Position numbers and translations under genes: made by a program. 64,000 bases of DNA from Cavenderia fasciculata (lineage: Eukaryota > Evosea > Eumycetozoa > Acytosteliales > Cavenderiaceae): contig NW_004457695.1 in the NCBI RefSeq assembly GCF_000203815.1, positions 3,284,054-3,348,053 of the forward strand, written 5' to 3'. Of this stretch, positions 46,550 through 57,897 are shown piece after piece. The stretch's first letter is position 1, and the number at the start of each line of letters is the position of its first letter. Under the pieces are notes generated by a model. The model made no database searches. It was not told the DNA's origin and saw only the letters and a list, made by a program, of their open reading frames with translations.

Positions 46550-47674
46550 CAAGAGCAACACTACACTCATCCCACAACACCGTGATTACCATGTAGCTGG
46601 ATTCTACCAAGCCCAATTATTCCAATTTATACCCAACAAGTTGTTATTGACTCGTTTACGTATCGATGACTTTCTCTATCCATTTCAACATATTCTTCAA
46701 GGTAGTGATGATAGAATAGTTGCTGTCGACTCATCAAATAACAACAACAGTGATGAGGTACAATCTACACTTCCACAATTTCCAAACTTAACTTCACTCT
46801 ATATCAACAATCTACATCCGACTATTGATCATAAAGAACCACGTCTACATGTCAGTCAGATGTTTGAACAGATTCAAACGACGTTGAAACAACTCACCTT
46901 TCTAGCCATCAGATCGATTAAATTTATCGATCCACAGGATCTAGTCACTGCCATTGATTCACTACCCGTCCTCTCCCACTTTAAATTCTCCATCACTCCA
47001 CTTCTAGACAGTACACCCAGTTCAATGAGTACATTCAACGATCGTATCCTCGCGTCACACTCTGTCTCCATCCCATTACTCGAGTATCTAGAGTCCAACC
47101 ACACCATCAAACGGTTCTCATATAGTCTCGAGCAAGACATTGAACCATCCAGAATCACCGATGACAATGAAAGAACAACACCACTCATTGATTATCCCCA
47201 AGACCAACTAAATCAACTTGACCAAAAAATCATTCAAATTCAATGTAGTATTAAAAGTTTAGTTAAAAATAATGAATCTATTCAATATTTAAGTCTATCC
47301 TCCTCATCCTCATCCTCTTCATCATCTCTACCAACAATAATACTAATAATAATAATAATACTAATAATAATGTACAATTTAATTTAACAAATCAAGAATT
47401 TATTGAATCACTAGTTAATTCAAACAATATTGGATTGAAATCAAAATTATCAATTTTAAAGATTGATAAATGTTTATCAACCTTTAAAGATTTCAACAAC
47501 AACAACAACATTAATAATATTAATAATAATAGTGTACAAATAGTATCAAAGAAAAAAGTACACAAATTCAATGATGCATTTAAATTGGAAATGAATACAA
47601 GGATAAAAGAAAGTATTAATGAATTAAGAGATAGACAAATAACCTATTATAGAAAAGCAATTAAAGCTTATTAA
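46550..47674 (+). pseudogene. F-box/LRR-like protein (gene 1, copy B), truncated and frameshifted
   Basis: Begins abruptly inside the gene (SNTTLIPQHRDYHVAGFYQ); the F-box and first ~310 codons of copy A are deleted, with the upstream flank joined directly at about 46550. A base is missing in the Ser codon run near 47327 (TCATCTCTACC against TCATCCTCTACC), changing the frame before the C-terminal KIDKCL and KKKVHKFNDAFK motifs, which persist in the original frame at 47435-47674. Two lesions; dead. Confidence 0.9.
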
Positions 47675-47792
47675 ATTATCAATAATAATATCCAATCCAA
47701 CCAAACCACAATTTATAATTATAAATATATGTATATATATTTATCTTTATTTTATGTTTATTTATCTATTTAAATAGTTTGTATTTTTTTTT

Positions 47793-48721
47793 TTAGGCAA
47801 GTGTATAATAATACTCTTGATTTAAATCAGGTACACCTCCTCCTTCTTCATTTAATAATGGTTCTTTATCTTTTGGTTGATTAGAGGAGGAAGTTGATGA
47901 AAAGGTTGGTCTTGGGGATCCACCAAAGAAAAAGCTTGGATCATGTGATGGCATGACAAAGAAACCAACATGCAATGAATTTATAAATTCAAATCCAAAA
48001 GAGACCAATTTAAACATCTTCCAAAAGTTACCTCCACCCCAAGTAAAGCTGTTTCTACTACACTCGACCAACGTAATAATACTTAGTGGGAAACTAATAT
48101 AAACGAAATCAAGGAATGGAGGTACTTGTAAAAGATCATTTGAATTCTTTTCTTCTCTAATTATATTTGAATCAAATGATGATGATAATTGTTTGTTTTT
48201 AATTCCTTGTCTAATTACTCTAATATAATAAATCAATTTAAATATTATTGATGTTGGCTAAAAAAAAAAAAAAAGGATAGTTAATAAGCATTATATTATT
48301 CTATCTTATTTTTTGAATATTGTGATTGATTTACCTTAAAAACAGTACTACTAACCAAAAAGTAAATAAATTTAGATGTAATTTTCTTTTGGAAAACCAT
48401 TCTAAATAGAATTGAAGCCAACAATGATCCTACTATTGATATTATTAAACGAAATGATATAAATGATGCACCCATTGGTACATTATAACGAAGGTAGTGG
48501 ATAAATGAAATGAGAGATTCTACGATCAACATTATATCCGATAATCCATTGGCCAAACCACCCATAGTAATAATGGTGAAAAGAAATCTCCATATCTTTG
48601 GAAACTTTCTTTCAATGGCATCGTAAATATATGCTATCCAACATGTTGGTATCATCACCAAATCAGGTATTATAAATGGTATATAAATAATTAAATAAAC
48701 ACAATCTGTAGTACTAGCCAT
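47793..48721 (-). CDS. Multi-span membrane protein, unknown family (copy B, intact)
   Basis: Exons 48721-48335 and 48257-47793 give 283 residues. At least five hydrophobic helices: about 5-30 (CVYLIIYIPFIIPDLVMIP), 45-65 (IWRFLFTIITMGGLANGL), 70-90, 95-118 (FRLIISIVGSLLASILFRM), plus one or two in exon 2 (FLDFVYISFPLSIITLVE). The C-terminus is polar, with SHDPSFFFGGSPRPTF and the acidic-leucine-type sorting signal EPLLNEE followed by DLNQEYYYTLA. The signal suggests endosomal or plasma-membrane traffic. I recognise no family. Its copy A has a +1 frameshift, so this is the only whole version. Confidence 0.75.
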
Positions 48722-49212
48722 AATAATAAGAATAATAATAATTATTTGTTAAAACATTAATAGTAAATCAATTGATGATCATCATTAAAATTGATGGTGT
48801 CCCAAAGGTTAGGATAGTGCTAACTCTAGAGAGAGAGTAAGCTACCATCAAAAATAAACATATTTTTTATTACAATAAAATAGACAAAAAGAGAATGAAT
48901 GAATGAATGTCATTGGTACTCACCAACCTTGTTATTATTCAATTTTATTTAAATAATTTTAATTTTATTTACGACTGGATGTTGTCTGTAAAAAGCAGGT
49001 ACCATGATTCTCATTCTTGATCGACTTGTGCTTCTCTCCAAAGATTTCTAATTTTCAAAGTTCCTGTGAGAGACAACTGTTTTTAAGTCACTGCGATACT
49101 TTATTATTAATATCTATGATGATTCATACATAGCAAAGATGGACACAACGAACATTTAAAACTGTTTGTACAATCATAAACAGATATAGATAGATAAAGA
49201 AAGAAAGAAATA
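48722..49212. promoter_or_regulatory. Upstream region of F-box gene 2, retained only in copy B
   Basis: Shared divergent upstream region between the membrane gene and F-box gene 2. The first ~230 bases (to about 48946) match copy A; the next ~260 bases, up to the start codon of gene 2, exist only here. They are AT-rich with GATAGATAAAGAAAGAAAGAA directly before the ATG. Promoter function is inferred from position. Confidence 0.5.
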
Positions 49213-51330
49213 ATGTGGTTGTTTAACTCTTTTAAAAATACACAACCAACAACAACAATTAATAAGAATATAATTAATAATAATCAACTTGGTTTACCAG
49301 ATTATATTGTAAAGAAGATACTAAGGTGTTTACAACATTCTATTGCACCATGTTTACATGACTCATTAGAGGATAATGGTGGAGATATTGACTTGAGTCG
49401 TAATGCATACACTCTTTATGATGGTAGAATGAATGTACACTCTATATTACATTTGTCGTTGGTGTGTAGTTATTGGTTTAGAATCATCATACCATCGTCG
49501 ATGGATAGATACACCTATGTCCTTCCATCAATAGCCGTTCAAGAACAAGACCACATCAAACTATTTGGAAAGAATGTAATTGCCAGATACAAAAGATCAC
49601 CTCTACAACAATTTAATCAATCGCTACAACAGTATCTAAGAAATAATAATATTGTCATTGATAGTGGTAACAACAGTGGAAACAAGGTAGAATCATTAAA
49701 GATATACATTTCACTTGAATACCGTCAGAGTATGGATACACCACCACTTAGTGTCAACTCTATCATGAATTATGATGCATCGGTGGCTGCGTTGTCTGTG
49801 AATCTACGTCGGTTGACATTGTATAATATCGAGTTTAACGATACGCTGTTAAACTTGTCAAAGTGCACGAGGTTGGAGAGACTGGTGATCTATCCAGTCG
49901 GAGTGTGGCGTGCAAACTATAGTGACATCTTGCTTGCACTATTAAAGCAGACACCAACACTGACAGACTTGGCTATTAAATGTAGATCGACCGAAATGAC
50001 AGCACAATGCGATAAAGATACATCGGCATTGGGTCAGCTTCAAAAGTTTACATTTATAGGGTCGCCGACCGATCAGTTGAGAGGATTGATGACACCTTGT
50101 GCATTCAAGTCAATGTCCAACTTGGTTGATTTGAAACTAAAGTTTAATGGACTGATTGCATTTAATTCAAGACTACGACCATCGGCAATGATACAGGCTA
50201 TCCCATCACTTGCTAAAATGGAGCGTCTTCATTTGGAGAACTTTATCAGTCCGGCCGAGACAGATACAAATATAGAAGAGAGTGTGTCTTCTGCACAGGG
50301 ATTCACGTATCTGCCATGGCATGCGTTGAGTAGTCTCACACACCTCTATATTGAGAGACTGCTTGGCACATATACTCGTCGCCAGGTCAACCATCTGCTA
50401 CATGATGTGCGCCATATCACGACGTTGCAGTCGCTTGCCATCAAGTCAATCGAGATGATTCACCCTCCAACACTCATCTCTACACTCGATGCACTTCCAT
50501 ACCTCACCTACTTTAAATACGCGACTACTCCAAGAATGGACTGTGAACAAGAATCTGGTACAATGATCGTCCACTCATCCGACACTTCAATTAGTCTTGC
50601 TATCCTGCAGTACCTTGAAACCAACCAAACCATCCAACGATTCTCGTTTACATTGGACAATGAATACGGTCCGTCAGTATACCCCTTTAGGGCATTATTC
50701 AATCACTATCAAGACAATAGTACCAGTCAGTTACACAAGAGTAACTATTACATTTCCGATGAATTTACTCAACTAGAATGTAAAGTCAAAGACCTACAAA
50801 ATGGTCTAACCAATCTAATCAAAAACTCTGAATCTATGCAACGCATATCATTGTCTTCAAACATTGGTAGAATATCATCGGAAGATCTAGAAGTAGATAG
50901 ACAAAAGCTTGGAACCAATTTAGAATTATTATCTCCTCAATTTTTGAATACCCTAGTTCGTCTCATCGATTGCAATCTCTCCTCTGATTCAAAGGTTAAT
51001 CCAAGATCAAAATTACAATTTATTAAAATTGATAAATGTTTAACTTTTAATCATAATCATGATGATGATGAAGATAAAGACAACAACAACAATATTAATA
51101 ATAATAATAATATTAAAAATAATCGTAAAAATGTAAATAGTTTTAATTTCAAGTATAACAATAATAATAATCAAAAGATCAAACTAGTACCAAAGAAAAA
51201 AGTACACAAATCCAACAACTTTTGGAAATGGGAGATGAAAAGAATAGTAAAAGAGGATGCTAATCAATTTAAAAGAATTGGTCCACATCATCAAGATGTT
51301 CAATTCATTGCCCAAGCTCAAATGTTATAA
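49213..51330 (+). CDS. F-box/LRR-like protein (gene 2, copy B, intact)
   Basis: 705 residues, single exon, starting MWLFNSFKNTQPTTTINKN. The split F-box is clear: LGLPDYIVKKILRCLQHS, an insert, then LHLSLVCSYWFRIIIPSS. LRR-like strands follow (LRRLTLYNIEFNDTLLNL, RLERLVIYPVGVW, LTDLAIKC, LVDLKLKF, LTHLYIERLL, LQSLAIKSIEM). The C-terminus has an Asn-rich stretch between LQFIKIDKCL and LVPKKKVHKSNNFWKWEMKR. Likely an SCF substrate receptor by analogy with F-box/LRR proteins; substrate unknown. The paired copy A has lost its start region and carries a frameshift. Confidence 0.8.
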   Translation: MWLFNSFKNTQPTTTINKNIINNNQLGLPDYIVKKILRCLQHSIAPCLHDSLEDNGGDIDLSRNAYTLYDGRMNVHSILHLSLVCSYWFRIIIPSSMDRYTYVLPSIAVQEQDHIKLFGKNVIARYKRSPLQQFNQSLQQYLRNNNIVIDSGNNSGNKVESLKIYISLEYRQSMDTPPLSVNSIMNYDASVAALSVNLRRLTLYNIEFNDTLLNLSKCTRLERLVIYPVGVWRANYSDILLALLKQTPTLTDLAIKCRSTEMTAQCDKDTSALGQLQKFTFIGSPTDQLRGLMTPCAFKSMSNLVDLKLKFNGLIAFNSRLRPSAMIQAIPSLAKMERLHLENFISPAETDTNIEESVSSAQGFTYLPWHALSSLTHLYIERLLGTYTRRQVNHLLHDVRHITTLQSLAIKSIEMIHPPTLISTLDALPYLTYFKYATTPRMDCEQESGTMIVHSSDTSISLAILQYLETNQTIQRFSFTLDNEYGPSVYPFRALFNHYQDNSTSQLHKSNYYISDEFTQLECKVKDLQNGLTNLIKNSESMQRISLSSNIGRISSEDLEVDRQKLGTNLELLSPQFLNTLVRLIDCNLSSDSKVNPRSKLQFIKIDKCLTFNHNHDDDEDKDNNNNINNNNNIKNNRKNVNSFNFKYNNNNNQKIKLVPKKKVHKSNNFWKWEMKRIVKEDANQFKRIGPHHQDVQFIAQAQML

Positions 51331-51483
51331 ATTAAAAATCAAATAAAATTATTAATAGTGTGAAAGTAATATCTTTACAATGGATGATAGGCTTCTCTCT
51401 TTCTTTAAAGATTGAGTAATCTCTTAGTTAATTCATTGTATATATCAAATAATACAAATGAAGAAGAAGCTGTGGGTCAAAAG

Positions 51484-53253
51484 ATGACAAACAACAACAA
51501 CATCAACAAGTCCATTCAACCTATTCAAAACAATCAAGTCAATGTACCTGATTACATTTTAAAATATATAATATCTTTATTACAACAACCATCAACAACA
51601 TGTTCTAACAACAACAACAACAACAACTCGAGTGAACATCTTGTGTCTCTTACTCCTCCTCCTCTTAAAAAGTTTAATCAATATGTTAATTATTTGTATT
51701 TGTCATTGGTTTGTTCATATTGGTTTAGATATATTATACCTGTATCGGTCAAGTCGTTTAGATATATCATCCCAAATACATCGGTATCGTATTTGGTGGG
51801 CAAAGTAGGCCTGAGATACCCAAAATCACCTTTAACATTATTCAATCAATCGTTGCAACTCTACACAAACAATCATAAAAATAATAATAATAATAACAAA
51901 TATACAAGCAATCAAATTGAAAGATTAAAGGTATTTGTTGAATGTGAGGATATTAAATTACCAATGTCACTGGAACCAATATTACACCCATCCTCATCAC
52001 TGGATGCTGTATCACATAGTCTGCGTCGTTTGACACTCTATAATGGTAGGATTGGTGAAAGTTTGGTATACTTGGAACGATGCAACAATTACAAAGACTA
52101 ACCTTCATCCATTTGGTAGATGGGATACACGAGAGATGAGATGTATACTCTATCTCTGTCAAAGTTACCTTTCATCACAGACCTTGCAATCAAGTGTACT
52201 TCGATTGATCGTGTTGAAGCAACCTATGACAAACGACATATTGCATCACTTGGACACTTGAAAAAGTTTACCTATGTTGGATCACCGAGTGATATGATGG
52301 CCGGTGTCTTATCGGAAAGACATCTTGACCAATTGACAGACCTCACCATCAAGATTAATAGAGGTGTCTACCCAGTCTCTAATCAATGGTCATTGGTTCT
52401 AGCCAACAAAGAACAATTAAAGACACTCCGTCTATGTCATTGGGTTGTACTTGATCAAGAGAGAGATGCACTCAAATTAACTAAATCGTCACTATCTACA
52501 CTCACCTCACTCCATATCAACAGTCTCTTTCCGGGATACACCCAATCAAGTGTCAATCACCTTTTATCAAATATTCAAATGTTAAAGTCTCTATCTTTTC
52601 TTGCTATTAAATCAATTAGATATATAGACTCTGACAACCTCATCACCACCATTGATTCATTGTCACCACAACTATCACATTTTAAATTTGAAACTACACC
52701 ATTATTCGATCAAGAAGGAGATCAAAGAATAGGTACGATAAATGACAACTCGTTAAGATCAGTATCTATCCAACTATTTAAATATCTAGAATCCAATAAT
52801 AATAATAATAATCATAAAATCAAAAGATTCACATTTACATTGGAAAAGGATGTGATAGAAGAAATACGCCCATCTCAACTACAACTAGAACAACAAAATC
52901 AAAAATATGAAATTACATTTCAAGCGATCTGTCAATCTATATCATTATTGATTATAAACTCACAATCGATAAGAGAATTGACAATCAATTCAAAATATCC
53001 AAATGCTAATTTTAAAGATAGTCAATCAATTAGAGACCTATTATCATCATCATCACCATCGTTTGTCAATGATCCACCCAAACAACAATTATCTATTATT
53101 AAATTTGATAAATCAATTATGGTATCGCTACATCAAACTACTGGTTTGAATATGCAAGTATCTGTAGTTCCAATTAACAAAATACCATCAGATGATGATT
53201 GGAAATTAAAAATACAAGGATCAATCAAGGTCTATGCTCCCTATTCAAAATAG
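51484..53253 (+). pseudogene. F-box/LRR-like protein (gene 3, copy B), internally frame-broken
   Basis: Starts MTNNNNINKSIQPIQNNQ, with the split F-box (NYLYLSLVCSYWFRYIIP). Against copy A it has lost single bases at about 52084, 52101 and 52157. The three losses together restore the frame but leave a TAA at 52099-52101 between them. Beyond 52160 it runs on whole to 53253 and supplies the 3' half missing in copy A, including LSIIKFDKSIMV and a weak form of the C-terminal motif. Without the stop the product would be about 589 residues. Confidence 0.8.
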
Positions 53254-53350
53254 TATGTTTAGTTTCAAATCCAACTGTTGGACCATTTTAAATAAAAGAA
53301 ATAAAAAGAAGAAAGAAATAGAAAATTAATTGTTCTATGGTTTAATTTAC

Positions 53351-53417
<67 letters not shown>
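53351..53417. repeat. (ATTG)n tract, copy B
   Basis: About 16 tandem ATTG units, longer than the counterpart in copy A. Confidence 0.95.
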
Positions 53418-53591
53418 CTTAAATAATAAATAAAACATACATTTCCTTTGTCTTTACTTACTGCCCGATGGAAGTAGTAGTCTAGAAACCCTACAGGTTT
53501 GACACGACCAACGATCTACCAAAAGAGACAATGTATACAATTGATAGTGTCAAACCTATAGAGTTGCAATCGTGTTTAAGATGTTCATTGG

Positions 53592-53614
53592 TGTTAGGGT
53601 TAGGGGTTAGGGTA
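53592..53614 (+). repeat. Interstitial TTAGGG-like telomeric tract, copy B
   Basis: Reads TGTTAGGGTTAGGGG then TTAGGGTA: three units, shorter than copy A's, at the equivalent position. Confidence 0.85.
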
Positions 53615-54056
53615 GAGCAAGAACACCAGATTCTTGCTCTCATCGTAGCTGTCAATTACATTTAACAAAAAATTTAAAGGTGGTCTAATCTTTACTACAT
53701 GAAGAATAATTGGTAAGTATTTTATTTATGAACCACCCACAACTCTTCTTTTCTTTTTTGCTTTTTGCTTTTGTTATATTGTAGTGGTATTTACACTTTA
53801 GTAACATTTTCATGGTTTTGAGGCTCCAATACGTTCTTCAACTTTATATCAATAAAGTTATTTATTACATGTGAATACTGTACTATATATATATTATTGG
53901 GATGATTAATGAAGATCAGACTCTGAAGGTTCGAGGGAGGATCGCATGAAATTCAAACTTTAATAATTTTTATAGATAATAATTACCCAATTTCGCAAAG
54001 CTTTATTATTATTATACTAGTAGTGGGAGTTAATACTTATATAATTTATCATTATA

Positions 54057-56015
54057 ATGATGTTATTTAATCAACTTTTAAACAAAAAAGATACAAATCA
54101 TCATAGTCATCATATTCAAAACAATCAAACATGTCTACCAAATTTGATATTAAAGAATATCCTAGAACTACTTCAATACTCGTCATCATGTAACTTGACA
54201 ACACCAACAACAACAACAACAACATCATCTAGATCAGCATCTGATGAGATAAAGGATAACCGATCGTATATACATATATTCAATGAAAGATCAAACTATC
54301 TAATGATAGGGATGGTGTGTTCTTATTGGTTTAAACAAATCATTCCAACATCTATCAGATCGATTAGATATCGTGTACCTATTTGCACCGATCAAGATAC
54401 ATCAGCTATGACATTATTTGGAAAAAAGTTTATCACTAAATACAAAAGATCACCTTTACAACTATACCTTCAATCATTACAATCACATTTTAATATTACA
54501 ACTAATCAAAATAATGATAATCAAAATAATAATGATCATCAAAATAACTGTAATAATAATATATTTAATAATCTTGAATCTGTAAAGATATATATTCCAA
54601 CACATCGTAATACAAATATTAAAGTTGAACAATATTTAAATAGTTTGGATGCTATTATGGATATAAAGTCATCGTTGGGGTCAATGATGAATATCGGTCG
54701 TCTCACTCTATACAATGTAGATTTAAATGAGATGATTTGGAATCTATCACATTGTCATCGTCTAGAAAGATTGGTCATCTATCCAATGGGTACTAGATGG
54801 ACTGCACAACATAATCATATCCTCATGACTCTACTCTTGAAAACACCATCCATCCAAGATTTGGCCATTAAATCGTTAAACATTGAATTTGGTACTCCAT
54901 TGGTTGGTGATTGTTCTGGGTTGATGAACATTGTAAAGTTTACATATGTTGGAAGGACACATCTCTCAGAGTCTGGTCTCGTATCGAAAAAGACATTTTC
55001 ACAACTTGGTAACTTGGAGCATCTCAAAATCAAGTTAAACACATCACCTCAAAATGGGTATCCGTCGTGGTTGGAAGTACTACCATCAAAGTCGAAATTA
55101 AAGAGTCTTTACTTGAGTCATTTCCTCAACCCCGAAACCACAAGTCTAGAGGGATTCACAAATCTTACCAGGTTATACATTGACAGAGACGGATCGCCAG
55201 GAGGAGGAGGAGAATCATTAGCATCAACACCGCAACGGGTGTTTGATCAAATTGCAAGTTTGAAGAAACTGACATACCTTGCCATCAAGTCGATTTTTTT
55301 TAAAGTCGATTATCAAACTCTGATAAGTGTCATCGATTCATTGCCACTGTTGAATCACCTAAAGTTCTCCGTGTTGGTGCCAAATTCGATTTTTTTTAGT
55401 CCAAACAACCCGGAACTCCTCATGAAATACCTCGAAACCAACCATACCATCAAACGATTCTCGTACTCTTTGGAAGCTGAAGATTCAGTCAGCAGACAGC
55501 ATCCCTCCATGGTAGAGTACCACGACAACGTCGACAATGGAATAGAACACTTACTTGACTATACCAAAAGCAATGCGAAGCTAATCGAAAGGGCAATTGC
55601 TAAATCGCAACAGTGCTTGCTTTCTTTGATTCAAAATTCTGAAACATTGGAAACTATATCATTTTCATCATTGGTTGATTCATTGGAAAAGAAGAATAAT
55701 ACTATTAATGATAGAATTGTAACAAAAGAATTCATGTCCAAGGTTTTGAATGCAAAAAAGAATCCAAAGTCTTGTTTATCATTAATTAAAGTCGATAGTT
55801 GCCTCTCTATCATTGACAATGATGATCATAACAAAAACAATCAAGTCATTTCTATTTGTCCAAAGAAGAGAATTCACCATCTCAACGACCAATATAGATG
55901 GGAGATGGAAAAGACATTAAAACAAAATATTAATCATTTTAAAAAACACATGGAACTGGAACTTATAGAACAGATGTTACAAGAAATCTCTCTATCTGCA
56001 GTAGAAATGGTTTAG
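54057..56015 (+). CDS. F-box/LRR-like protein (diverged paralogue outside the duplication)
   Basis: 652 residues, single exon, starting MMLFNQLLNKKDTNHHSHH. The split F-box reads CLPNLILKNILELLQYSS, an insert, then MIGMVCSYWFKQIIPTS. LRR-like strands (IGRLTLYNVDLNEMIWNL, HRLERLVIYPMGTRW, LTYLAIKSIFF) and the C-terminal LSLIKVDSCLSI with ICPKKRIHHLNDQYRWEMEK match genes 1 and 2 closely. It is whole and unduplicated. With the three block genes it forms a tandem family in one orientation; the block duplication therefore hit an existing cluster. Ubiquitin-ligase receptor role is inferred only. Confidence 0.78.
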   Translation: MMLFNQLLNKKDTNHHSHHIQNNQTCLPNLILKNILELLQYSSSCNLTTPTTTTTTSSRSASDEIKDNRSYIHIFNERSNYLMIGMVCSYWFKQIIPTSIRSIRYRVPICTDQDTSAMTLFGKKFITKYKRSPLQLYLQSLQSHFNITTNQNNDNQNNNDHQNNCNNNIFNNLESVKIYIPTHRNTNIKVEQYLNSLDAIMDIKSSLGSMMNIGRLTLYNVDLNEMIWNLSHCHRLERLVIYPMGTRWTAQHNHILMTLLLKTPSIQDLAIKSLNIEFGTPLVGDCSGLMNIVKFTYVGRTHLSESGLVSKKTFSQLGNLEHLKIKLNTSPQNGYPSWLEVLPSKSKLKSLYLSHFLNPETTSLEGFTNLTRLYIDRDGSPGGGGESLASTPQRVFDQIASLKKLTYLAIKSIFFKVDYQTLISVIDSLPLLNHLKFSVLVPNSIFFSPNNPELLMKYLETNHTIKRFSYSLEAEDSVSRQHPSMVEYHDNVDNGIEHLLDYTKSNAKLIERAIAKSQQCLLSLIQNSETLETISFSSLVDSLEKKNNTINDRIVTKEFMSKVLNAKKNPKSCLSLIKVDSCLSIIDNDDHNKNNQVISICPKKRIHHLNDQYRWEMEKTLKQNINHFKKHMELELIEQMLQEISLSAVEMV

Positions 56016-56153
56016 ACTAAACTAAACATTAAAGATAGATAATTTCTTTCTTTTTTTGTGTTGTTGTTGTTAATGTACATTATATTTTATTGCCCCAAAA
56101 AAAAGGCAAGCCTCTTTTTTTTTACATATTTTAAAATTACAAACTTATAAAGT

Positions 56154-56645
56154 TTAAGCTGCTACAGTACAATTAAATGATCTAATAAAATTCAAGTTTG
56201 TAGTTCCAATTGCTACAGTACCTCTTAATTTAATTGTATCACATTCTTTTGTAAAAAATAAAAATAAAAAAACAAATATTTAGTAAATTATTATTTACAA
56301 AATGTTTAAAGTATTCATTGTATTAATATTAATTTTAAATGTACATACGAGGGATAGCGGGGAGATTACAAATCATAGGTGAAGCTCCTTGTGAACAAAA
56401 TGGTTGAATATCAGTTGACATTCCTTGGTATTGAATTTGATTTTGCATCCAGATCATTGAAGTTGGTTCAAAAGTGATAGACTGGGTCTTACCATTTTGA
56501 GTGACTTTTGATACTATTAAAAGAAAAAGAAAATATTATTTTAATGAATATTATATTATTATCATTGGTTATATAACATACTTTCATATGAATGAACAAC
56601 AGTGGAAATTAAAATAAATATTAATACAATGAATACTTTAAACAT
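56154..56645 (-). CDS. Small secreted cysteine-containing protein (family member 2)
   Basis: Exons 56645-56582, 56513-56349 and 56245-56154 give 106 residues. Signal peptide MFKVFIVLIFILISTVVHS; core MIWMQNQIQYQGMSTDIQPF with CSQGASPMICNLP; last exon CDTIKLRGTVAIGTTNLNF, FNCTVAA. Closest relative of the copy at 24618-25052: both have SYEISK at the end of the signal region, but here an intron splits it. Probably a disulfide-bonded extracellular protein; role unknown. Confidence 0.8.
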
Positions 56646-57369
56646 TTTTAAAAGATAAATATACGAAATGAATTGTTAAATGATTGATATTTCCAATAGA
56701 ATATGGAAGAAGTTTGAAGTTTTTTTTCTTTCTTGAAACTTATATTTATACTATTCCTAAAACAGTTAGTTTTGATGTTACTGATGGACTAAACCCTTTG
56801 AATAAAAAAAGGTTCTTTTCCAATTCTATGTGCAATATTGTTGAACCGTGTCCACCCATCGTTTCTATTCAAGAAACGTGGCAAAATTAACCATAAGGAG
56901 GTAACATTGGATGGATGATCTTCATCTACCACACCTATGTACACCAAGGGATGAATAGATGTTTGATCGACCCTTCTTGTCATTTGGGAATCGACTGATA
57001 TGAGACCTTAATCTCGGGAATATAAATGTACATACTTGTTATATCACACTGTGGTAGTGTGTGATCATCATCAACCTACATACTGTCTACTTTTTGAATG
57101 CACAGTGTAAAGTACTGTGAACCCAATCCACTTCCTTTCCATAAGACCGCTAGGATGTTGTTGAAAGTGTGGTGTAACACTGCAGTGCGCAAAAGTGTTG
57201 GTATTTGGCACACCACTTGAAAAGGAGTCTCGACCAATACCACAGTTATTGCAATAAAACAATGGTGGTGATGATACCACCAAGTATGGTTGTTTTTGTG
57301 TAGACTTTTTTTTTTTTTTATTCATTATTAATCTTGTCACAGGAGATTAACCATAACAAGTAGTTATGT
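56646..57369. other. Intergenic region with possible coding relics
   Basis: Between two small secreted genes. Two minus-strand open frames have protein-like composition: 56983-56789 (VDEDHPSNVTSLWLILPRF) and 57340-57071 (GRDSFSSGVPNTNTFAHC). Neither has a start context, partner exon or recognisable family; they may be remnants. Confidence 0.35.
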
Positions 57370-57897
57370 CTAGAGAACTGTTGTGCAATTAAATTGGAAA
57401 TTCATCGAGAGATTAATAACTGCAAATCCATTGGTACCGCGAAGACGAATCGTGTCACATGCTTGAATTGAGAAAAGAGAGATTAGAACAAAATGGAATC
57501 AACATTGTCATCTTTTAAAACAACAAACAATAGTTGGTTGGATATTTACCTGGCATAATGGGGAGGTTACACACCATTGGAGAGACACCGCTTTGTGAGC
57601 AAAATGGCATGATATCTGTTGTCATCCCAGCGAATTTAATTTGATTGTCAAACCAGATCATGTAATCTGGAACAAATGAAATGGTTAAAGTTCTATTACT
57701 TTGAACTACTTAAGTTACTAAATTTGATAGAGAGACATAGGAGAGAGGGTGTTATTTAATTAATTAATATTAATTGATTTAATTTACATACTTCCTGCAT
57801 TTGCAATATTCAATCGACTGGAAATTAAAAGAAAACAAAAAATAAAGAATAGAGTAGTTGTTGTGGATGATGATGATGATGTTAGATACTTGAACAT
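57370..57897 (-). CDS. Small secreted cysteine-containing protein (family member 3)
   Basis: Exons 57897-57792, 57708-57550 and 57461-57370 give 118 residues. The signal peptide is long, with a Ser/Thr run (MFKYLTSSSSSTTTTLFFIF). Core YMIWFDNQIKFAGMTTDIMP then FCSQSGVSPMVCNLPIMP; last exon CDTIRLRGTNGFAVINLSM, FNCTTVL. Exon phases are identical to members 2 and 4, and the last exon is again exactly 92 bases with stop TAG. Function unknown. Confidence 0.8.

Larger units (their letters stand above)
45644..53729. repeat. Segmental duplication, right copy (B)
   Basis: Direct repeat of 24859-32938. It starts inside the first exon of the small secreted gene and ends in the shared GGTAAGTATTTTATTTAT text. 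Compared with A it lacks the eps15 fragment and the first ~310 codons of F-box gene 1, but keeps the region upstream of F-box gene 2 and the 3' half of F-box gene 3. The copies are separated by 12.7 kb of single-copy DNA. Confidence 0.93.
53254..54056. other. Intergenic region at the right edge of duplication copy B
   Basis: Holds (ATTG)n, the inverted repeat (53488-53505 with 53547-53564), the TTAGGG-like tract and the end of the shared block at 53729. A 60-base stretch near 53635-53690 is absent from copy A. The last 330 bases are unique AT-rich DNA before the next F-box gene. Confidence 0.7.
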
